Assembly (NCBI GenBank): GCA_027023165.1
Contig: JALVWX010000082.1
Location: forward strand, 1 to 11,822
From: Thermococcus sp.
GTDB taxonomy: Archaea; Methanobacteriota_B; Thermococci; Thermococcales; Thermococcaceae
Length of the DNA: 11,822 bases
Direction: 5' to 3'
The notes beneath the pieces are model-generated. The model saw only the letters and a program-made list of their open reading frames with translations, ran no database searches and had not been told where the DNA came from. The translations under genes were made by a program, and so were the position numbers. Of the stretch, positions 6,810 through 11,822 are shown one piece after another; position 1 is the first letter of the stretch, and each line of letters begins with the position of its first letter.

Positions 6810-8069
6810 ATGATAGCGCTCCTGGGAACTGTTGTCGACTCCGGGGGAATCCGGAGGGACGCGGCGGTGCTCGTTGAGGGGGAAAGGATAGAAGGCATCA
6901 TCCCGCGGGATAAGCTGGGAGAATACAGCGTTGATGAAGTTTACGGCGGAAAAGGCTATTTGATCCTTCCCGGCTTCGTCAACGCCCACACCCACGTGGC
7001 GATGGCCAAACTTAGGGGTCTCGGGGAAGACCTCCCGACGGAGAAATGGCTCAGCGACGTTATATGGCCGACAGAGCTTGAATGGACTCCCAGGGAAATC
7101 CGCCGCTGGGCGCTTTTGGGGATGGCTGAGGCGCTGGCAAACGGCTCAACGACGATAAACGACCACTACTTCTTTGCGGATGAGATAGCGAAGGCCGCCC
7201 GGGAGCTGGGGGTAAGGGCCTTCATCGGACAAACGATGATGGACGAGGTTGATTTCCCACTCGCGAAGCCCGAGGAGGGCTTCCGCTTCTTCAAACGCTG
7301 GGATGGAAAAAGTGGCCTCGTCAGGCCCACATTGGCACCCCACGCAACCAACACCGTCTCGCTCGAACTGATGGGAGAAATCGGCGAGTTCGCCCACGAG
7401 AGGAACGCTCTAATCCACGTCCACCTCTCCCAGAGTTGGGGGGAAGTTGAAACTGTTAAGCGCCGCTATGGCCTTACGCCGGTGGAATACCTAGAAAGGG
7501 TCGGCGTTCTGAACGAGAGGCTCATCGGCGTTCATGGGATTTACCTGGACAGGGAAGAGGTCGAGCTGTACTCCTGGAGCGGCGCCACCCTCGTACATTG
7601 CTCCCTGAGCATGGCGAAGCTTGAGGGCAGGGTGGCCCCGATAATCGAGCTGGCTAAGAGGGGAACCAACATAGCCCTTGGCAACGATTCCCCTAATCCA
7701 ATTGGGCTTATGGACATGTTCACGGAGATGCGCTTCGCGGCCGTTTTGAACAAGGTCTGGCGGAGAAGAACCGATGTTGCAACTGCCAAAGAGGTTTTCC
7801 GCTGGGCGACCCTTGGCGGGGCGAGGGCGCTAGGCCTGAGGGCTGGCGTTGTAAAGCCGGGCTATTCAGCGGACCTCGTTCTGCTGAACGCGAGGAAACC
7901 TCAGTTCCTCCCCGGCAAAAACCTCCACTCGCACGTCGTTTACTCCGCAGGGGGAAGCGACGTGGAGTTGGTCATGGTGAACGGAGAAGTAGTTTACAGA
8001 AAAGGGCTGCTCACAAAGATTGGGAAAACGCTGGAGGAGCTGTGGGAGGAGTTCTCTAAACCTTCCTGA
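6810..8069 (+). CDS. mtaD: MtaD-like amidohydrolase (5'-methylthioadenosine/S-adenosylhomocysteine deaminase family)
   Basis: A cytoplasmic metal-dependent deaminase of the amidohydrolase superfamily. The family deaminates methylthioadenosine, S-adenosylhomocysteine or adenosine in methyl-cycle salvage. It has 419 residues, the normal length. Metal ligands are visible: NAHTH (H60, H62), the HVHL histidine (H205) and the Asp of ALGNDSPN (D293). The substrate-side Glu of WPTELEW (E89) and the His of GVHGIYLD (H242) are present. One oddity: the HxxE motif, whose Glu binds substrate in T. maritima TM0936, reads HLSQ here. If this is not simply the Thermococcales form of the family, the reaction may differ. 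The start is ATG 6810 with GGGTGA 4 bases ahead. The gene stands alone behind its own promoter, and its 3' end overlaps the convergent nfeD gene by 14 bases. Confidence 0.85.
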   Translation: MIALLGTVVDSGGIRRDAAVLVEGERIEGIIPRDKLGEYSVDEVYGGKGYLILPGFVNAHTHVAMAKLRGLGEDLPTEKWLSDVIWPTELEWTPREIRRWALLGMAEALANGSTTINDHYFFADEIAKAARELGVRAFIGQTMMDEVDFPLAKPEEGFRFFKRWDGKSGLVRPTLAPHATNTVSLELMGEIGEFAHERNALIHVHLSQSWGEVETVKRRYGLTPVEYLERVGVLNERLIGVHGIYLDREEVELYSWSGATLVHCSLSMAKLEGRVAPIIELAKRGTNIALGNDSPNPIGLMDMFTEMRFAAVLNKVWRRRTDVATAKEVFRWATLGGARALGLRAGVVKPGYSADLVLLNARKPQFLPGKNLHSHVVYSAGGSDVELVMVNGEVVYRKGLLTKIGKTLEELWEEFSKPS

Positions 8070-8475
8070 CTATCAGCTTGACGCCGTCAACGCGGATGAC
8101 TTCCACGGTGTCCCCTATGTTGAGTTTCTCATTCCCCTCCGGCAGGGCTATCCATCTGTCTCCCTCAAGCTCCACGAGGTAGTGCTCACGCCCTATTTCG
8201 ACGACCCTCCCACGTTTTCCCCGGAGTTCAAAAGTGTACTTCCCCTCTCCCGCATCCGTCACGTCCCTTTTTATGTATCTGGCAACGACGAGGTACGTGA
8301 CAACCGCCGCTATCAGTGCCACGGTAAAGCTTTCAGTGAACCCCACACCAAAGCCCATCAGCAACCCAAGAACTATGAATGCAACTCCCATTGGTGTTAT
8401 GAAAGCAGCCACCATCATGTCCAGGATGATGACAAGAAACCCGAGAAATATTAACGAAAGGGGAAGGAAGTCCAT
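8056..8475 (-). CDS. nfeD: Short NfeD-family membrane protein (stomatin partner, PH0471-like)
   Basis: NfeD proteins pair with stomatin-type SPFH proteins in membrane domains. This is the short form: three or four hydrophobic segments (around FLPLSLIFLGFLVIILDMMV, FITPMGVAFIVLGLLMGFG and FTVALIAAVVTYLVVA), then a C-terminal OB-fold of about 65 residues. The OB-fold shows the family pattern GKRGRVVEI, GDRWIALP and NIGDTVEVIRVDGVKLIVRKV. The N-terminal ClpP-like serine protease domain of long NfeD (as in PH1510) is absent. I chose ATG 8475 (139 residues) because GGTGAT at 8480-8485 sits 4 bases ahead, the same arrangement as in the stomatin gene; ATG 8479-8481 and GTG 8484 are alternatives. It is the second gene of an operon, 31 bases after the stomatin stop. 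Confidence 0.88.
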   Translation of the reverse strand: MDFLPLSLIFLGFLVIILDMMVAAFITPMGVAFIVLGLLMGFGVGFTESFTVALIAAVVTYLVVARYIKRDVTDAGEGKYTFELRGKRGRVVEIGREHYLVELEGDRWIALPEGNEKLNIGDTVEVIRVDGVKLIVRKV

Positions 8476-8506
8476 GTCCATCACCGAATGGAGTTAGAGG
8501 GAGGGT

Positions 8507-9454
8507 TTAAGCCTTTTTCTCCCCCATGTCCGTGGAATCCTCCGCGGTGGTGTTCTTACCGGTACTAGGGCCGTTCAGCTGGGGCTTTGAGGGCAGTGGG
8601 CTGTCCTTCACCTTCTGGAGTATCCTCAGCAGACCGATGAGCGATTCAGTGTCGTAGGGAACGATGAGGTTGCCGTACTTGGCCAGCTCCGGCATCTTCT
8701 CGATGTACTGCAGCGTAAGGTACTTCTCATCCGCCATCTGAAGGGCCTCGAGGACCTTCCTTATGGCCTCGGCCTGACCCTCCGCCACAAGTATCTGCCT
8801 CTGCTTTTCACCCTCTGCCTTAAGTATAGCGGCCTGCTTCTGGCCTTCAGCCTCCTTGATGGCGCTCTCCTTCTTTCCTTCCGCGAGGAGGATCATGGCC
8901 CTCTTCTCACGCTCGGCCGTCATCTGCTTGGCCATCGCCTCCTGGATGTCCTTCGGCGGGTCTATACGCTGGATCTCGACGCGGGTTATCTTGACGCCCC
9001 AGCGGTCGGTGATCTTGTCAAGTTCTTCCCTAAGGCGGGCGTTGATGATGTCCCTCCCAGAGAGGGTCTCGTCGAGTTCCATCTCGCCGATTATTGCACG
9101 GAGGTTCGTCTGGGCGAGCTTCACAATCGCCATCAGGAAGTTGCTGACGTTGTAAACCGCCTTGACAGGGTCTATTATCTGGTAATAAACCACGGCATCG
9201 ACGGTGACAACAACGTTATCCTTACAGATGACCTCCTGGGGCGGAACATCTATGACGTGCTCGCGCATATCAACAACTTTAACGCGCTCCATGAAGGGGA
9301 CTATGAAGTGTATCCCCGGCTCTAGAATCCTGTTGAACTTTCCGAGCCTTTCCACAAGTCCCTTCTGATAGGGCCGTATTACCTTGACACTCAGGAGCAG
9401 GAGTATGAGCAAGAACACGCCGACGATCAACAGCGCTGCCGCGGCAAAGCTCAT
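8507..9454 (-). CDS. Stomatin/prohibitin (SPFH/Band 7) family protein
   Basis: A membrane-anchored scaffold that forms oligomers and organises membrane domains. An N-terminal hydrophobic anchor (MSFAAAALLIVGVFLLILLL) is followed by the SPFH domain from VKVIRPYQKGLVERLGKF through LEPGIHFIVPF, VDVPPQEVICKDN-like and VEIQRIDPP segments. A long charged Ala/Glu/Lys-rich coiled coil follows (AEGKKESAIKEAEGQKQAAI repeats), and the tail is short and polar. Of three or four possible starts I prefer ATG 9454 (315 residues), since GGTGGTGAT lies 4 bases ahead; starts up to GTG 9466 add at most four residues. It forms an operon with the short nfeD downstream and resembles the PH0470-type stomatin rather than the pair that includes an NfeD protease. 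The kinase gene upstream is co-oriented, but a promoter separates them. Confidence 0.92.
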   Translation of the reverse strand: MSFAAAALLIVGVFLLILLLLSVKVIRPYQKGLVERLGKFNRILEPGIHFIVPFMERVKVVDMREHVIDVPPQEVICKDNVVVTVDAVVYYQIIDPVKAVYNVSNFLMAIVKLAQTNLRAIIGEMELDETLSGRDIINARLREELDKITDRWGVKITRVEIQRIDPPKDIQEAMAKQMTAEREKRAMILLAEGKKESAIKEAEGQKQAAILKAEGEKQRQILVAEGQAEAIRKVLEALQMADEKYLTLQYIEKMPELAKYGNLIVPYDTESLIGLLRILQKVKDSPLPSKPQLNGPSTGKNTTAEDSTDMGEKKA

Positions 9455-9499
9455 TACCATCACCACCAGGAAACTTTCAAACTTAATGTGGTTATCGCT

Positions 9500-9507
9500 T
9501 TTATAAA
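9500..9507 (-). promoter_or_regulatory. TATA box of the stomatin-nfeD operon
   Basis: TTTATAAA about 46-53 bases before ATG 9454 on the minus strand. It is palindromic, but only the leftward direction leads to a convincing gene. It indicates transcription separate from the kinase gene. Confidence 0.6.
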
Positions 9508-9524
9508 CGTTTCTGTGGTGACAA

Positions 9525-9568
9525 ATGAGTGCCCGTAAAACTCATGGAAAAATGAGGGATAAAAAGAC
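9525..9568 (-). terminator. Probable terminator of the receptor kinase gene
   Basis: On the minus strand the stop codon is followed by TCTTTTTATC and CATTTTTCC T-runs. An inverted repeat follows, ATGAGT/ACTCAT (9525-9530 with 9540-9545), with a nine-base loop. T-runs of this kind end archaeal transcripts; the hairpin may be incidental. Confidence 0.4.
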
Positions 9569-11822
9569 TCAGAGCTCGTTTTCTCTTTTTATTTCGTGGA
9601 GCAAGACTTTGAGCCGTTCGATGAAGTCCTGTGATACCGGCACTCCCTCCTTAATCATGGCTTCAACCGCATTTACCGCATTACTAAGATCCCCAAGATT
9701 CCGCACCGTGTAAAACTTAAGATCATTAAGCGCGTTCAACAATTCCGCCTTCCTGTTAAGCTCAGCATAAGCAAGAGCAAGACTCCCCAGAGTCTCAACA
9801 ACAATCCTACGATTCCGCATTATCTCTTCCGCGCTCGTGCTCTTCCTCAAAGCACTCACGCTCTCTGCAAGACTCCTCCTCAACTCCTCAACCTGCCTCT
9901 CAAGCTCCATCCTCTCATTCTCCGCCTCACTGAGTTTTTCTAAATCCTTCAAAAACTCGTCAACACTCTGGTACCTCTCCTCCTTCCTCTTCGCCAAGAG
10001 TTTCTCAAAGATATCATCGTACTTCGCCAGTCTTGCATCAAACTCCGACGGCCGCTTGAACCTGAAGGACTCATCAGTAATCTTCCCAAAGACTTCCTCG
10101 TAAGTGTAACCCTCAAAGGGAAGCCTGCCGGTCAATAACTCATAGAACGTAACGCCCAACTGCCAGATGTCGGTTCTATGATCCGTATGCCCGTACTTTC
10201 CGGGCATCAAATGCTCCGGAGCCGCGTAGAGCGGAGTATAACCCATCACACTCCTGCTCGAACTCATGGTTCCAAGCTTGGCAAGACCCCAATCAGTAAT
10301 CTTGGGCGTTAAATCGCTCTTTAGGAGAACGTTCAAAGGCTTGAGGTCGCGGTGATAAATACCCTTGCCGTGAGCGTGCTTGAGTCCCTCGGCAATGCCT
10401 TTAATAAGGCTCAAGGCAGTATTCTCGCTCGCGGGTTTTGGGTAATCATCGAGGGTTCTGGCGAGTTCTCCATTGATTTTCGCGCCCTCAACGTACTCCA
10501 TTTCGAGGTAGGGGACTGGCAGGATGTCAACATCATAGAGTTTGACGATGTTTTGATGGTTGAGCTGGAGCCACGTTGAGACCTCACGAATGAAGGTCTT
10601 ACTGGTTTTCCTGTCTATCCGCGGGATTTTGAGTGCTACTATTTTACCATCCTTCCTGCGCTTAACCTTAAAGACTTTAGCAAAACCACCCTCACCAAGA
10701 AACTCAAGAGGCTCGTACTTCTCATAAAGCTCGCTGGGAAATCCTGGGACTCCCTCTTCAGAGCTGGTTACGGTGCTTGAAGATCCGCCACCGCTAATGG
10801 ATGATGCTGTTGCAGTCGGGCTTCCATTACCACCGGAACTACCCGAGGGTTTAGTGCCCTTGCCCCTCATTTTAACCGCGACAATGCCAATCAACCCAAT
10901 GATAATCACGCCGCCCAAGGCGAGGTAAGTTATCGGAACACTGCTTCCACGTGGAACGGCTCCAATGGGGGCTGACGTCTCTGGAGTCTCGGTGGCATAA
11001 CCGGAGCTTGAGGAAGTAGTCGTCGAGGTCACGTACGTTGATGTGGTGCTTGATGGAGTCCCCTCCGTACTGCCGCCAGAACTTCCAGATGAAGAGATTG
11101 AAGTGGTGGTCGTGGTGGAGGTCGAGGTTGTGGAGGAAGTCGAAGTGCTCGTCGTGGTGCTGGTTGTAGTTCTGCCTGTGGTTTCTGATGAGCTGGTACT
11201 GCTCCCAGCCACTACACCGCCTGCACTCTCGGAGGCCGGTTCGACTGACCTGGCGGCGAGGAAGCTTCCGAGACCGCTTATTGGATCGGGCATGGTAACC
11301 TTGATCTTCTTCTTGTTGGTGAGGAAGAAGTTCCAAGTCTCGGCCGTGTAGACGCGCGGCGAGTTCAGCACGTGCGTACCGTAGGCGAGCTTGTAGAGGT
11401 CCCAGAACTGGTCGAGGTTGTGGATGTTTACCGTTGTGCCATGCGCGGTCCAGTTATTATAGGCGAGGAGCATAGCTAAATCATAACCCGTCCAGTCGAG
11501 TAGTGGCTGAAGCGAAGATGGAGTCCTGTAGTACCTCAGGCCAAGGTTGGAAATAAAGCCGCTTAAATCGCCGTTGGAAACCCTGTAGATCAAATCTCTG
11601 ACCGTTATGGGGTTCTTGTAGGCAGTTCCCCAGTTGGGGTCAACGTAGTAGTCTAAGATCCAGAAGTCCCAGGCAATCGAGCTGGGCGGTTGGATGCCCC
11701 CCACAAGCCATCCCTCTGTGTAAACGTGCCACTGAAGGGTGTTCGGGCTGCTGCTGTAAACGACCTTGCTCGCTTGAGTCCTGCTCCACTGGAGGACCTG
11801 GACGTCAAAACCAGCCTTCTGG
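9569..11822 (-). CDS. Receptor-like Ser/Thr protein kinase: extracellular solute-binding domain, Ser/Thr stalk, TM helix, Hanks kinase; 5'-partial
   Basis: The frame is open to the right edge, so the N-terminus (signal peptide and most of the sensor) lies outside; GTG 11704 is not a real start. About 750 residues are visible. Residues 1-195 resemble the C-terminal lobe of OppA-type ABC binding proteins (AGFDVQVLQW, NTLQWHVYTEGW, TGYDLAMLLAYNNWT, SPRVYTAETWNFFLTNKKK). A Ser/Thr stalk of about 75 residues follows (10985-11206), then one membrane helix (YLALGGVIIIGLIGIVAVKM, 10868-10933). The kinase domain spans about 9935-10717: Gly loop LGEGGFAKVF, the Lys of VALK, the Glu of REVS, HRDLKPLNVLL, DWG in place of DFG, an SSSRS-bearing activation loop, AAPEHL, and DIWQLGVTFYELLTGRLPF. 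All catalytic residues are present. The last 120 residues are helical with coiled-coil character (NERMELERQVEELRRSLAES). It probably senses an external ligand and phosphorylates cytoplasmic targets; ligand and targets are unknown. The 3' part uses more TTG, AGT and A/T-ending codons than asnS, hinting at mosaic origin. Confidence 0.88.
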   Translation of the reverse strand, partial: QKAGFDVQVLQWSRTQASKVVYSSSPNTLQWHVYTEGWLVGGIQPPSSIAWDFWILDYYVDPNWGTAYKNPITVRDLIYRVSNGDLSGFISNLGLRYYRTPSSLQPLLDWTGYDLAMLLAYNNWTAHGTTVNIHNLDQFWDLYKLAYGTHVLNSPRVYTAETWNFFLTNKKKIKVTMPDPISGLGSFLAARSVEPASESAGGVVAGSSTSSSETTGRTTTSTTTSTSTSSTTSTSTTTTTSISSSGSSGGSTEGTPSSTTSTYVTSTTTSSSSGYATETPETSAPIGAVPRGSSVPITYLALGGVIIIGLIGIVAVKMRGKGTKPSGSSGGNGSPTATASSISGGGSSSTVTSSEEGVPGFPSELYEKYEPLEFLGEGGFAKVFKVKRRKDGKIVALKIPRIDRKTSKTFIREVSTWLQLNHQNIVKLYDVDILPVPYLEMEYVEGAKINGELARTLDDYPKPASENTALSLIKGIAEGLKHAHGKGIYHRDLKPLNVLLKSDLTPKITDWGLAKLGTMSSSRSVMGYTPLYAAPEHLMPGKYGHTDHRTDIWQLGVTFYELLTGRLPFEGYTYEEVFGKITDESFRFKRPSEFDARLAKYDDIFEKLLAKRKEERYQSVDEFLKDLEKLSEAENERMELERQVEELRRSLAESVSALRKSTSAEEIMRNRRIVVETLGSLALAYAELNRKAELLNALNDLKFYTVRNLGDLSNAVNAVEAMIKEGVPVSQDFIERLKVLLHEIKRENEL

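Noticed and set aside
9480..9568. Box C/D small RNA between the kinase and stomatin genes
   Set aside because: ATGAG-like and CTCAG-like strings occur, but no RTGATGA and CTGA pair with the right spacing.
9525..9713. Plus-strand open frame with GGTGA four bases before its ATG
   Set aside because: Despite the good ribosome binding site, most of it is antisense to the kinase C-terminus and its Ser/Thr-rich sequence looks like a frame shadow; the palindromic TATA box is better explained by stomatin.
10872..11336. His/Asn-rich minus-strand frame within the kinase gene
   Set aside because: It is the shifted reading of the Ser/Thr stalk repeats, which gives HHDH-type strings with no independent support.

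Overview
The window looks like a piece of a Thermococcales chromosome (Thermococcus or a close relative). The evidence is the protein content: an archaeal TmcA, a Pyrococcus-type AsnRS, a CGP-CTERM sorting tail, a stomatin/short-NfeD pair, TTTATA-type archaeal TATA boxes about 25-40 nt ahead of genes, strong GGAGGTGA or GGTGA ribosome binding sites, and very tight gene packing. All assignments come from reading the sequence; no database search was run.

Layout, left to right. (1) 2-1852 (+): tmcA, the tRNA/rRNA cytidine acetyltransferase, lacking its N-terminus because the window starts inside it. (2) 1849-2252 (-): a small four-helix membrane protein readable only by joining two frames, with one base apparently missing near 2070-2078. 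(3) 2414-3438 (+): two overlapping paralogous NYN/PIN-like nuclease-fold genes. The second has the full acidic active site; the first has lost three of its acidic residues. (4) 3529-4665 (+): a thiamine-type substrate-binding protein with a signal peptide and a CGP-CTERM tail. (5) 4733-4809 (+): tRNA-Arg(UCU) with encoded CCA. (6) 4810-5249: an A+T-rich, palindrome-rich gap bounded by a roughly 32-bp imperfect inverted repeat, possibly a small non-autonomous element. (7) 5250-6542 (-): asnS. (8) 6810-8069 (+): an MtaD-like amidohydrolase, overlapping convergently with (9) 8056-8475 (-) short NfeD and 8507-9454 (-) stomatin, which form an operon. (10) 9569-11822 (-), open at the window edge: a receptor-like Ser/Thr kinase made of an oligopeptide/oligosaccharide-type solute-binding domain, a Ser/Thr-rich stalk, one transmembrane helix, a complete Hanks-type kinase domain and a helical tail.

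Themes. tmcA, the tRNA gene and asnS belong to translation and RNA modification, and the NYN pair may act on RNA. The right third is a membrane/signalling block: stomatin and NfeD (membrane-domain scaffolding) lie directly downstream of, and in the same direction as, the kinase, but have their own promoter. The most novel element is the kinase, in which an ABC-transporter binding-protein fold appears to serve as the sensor of a eukaryotic-like kinase. Next come the active/degenerate NYN pair with gene-conversion-like tracts, and the inverted-repeat element beside the tRNA.
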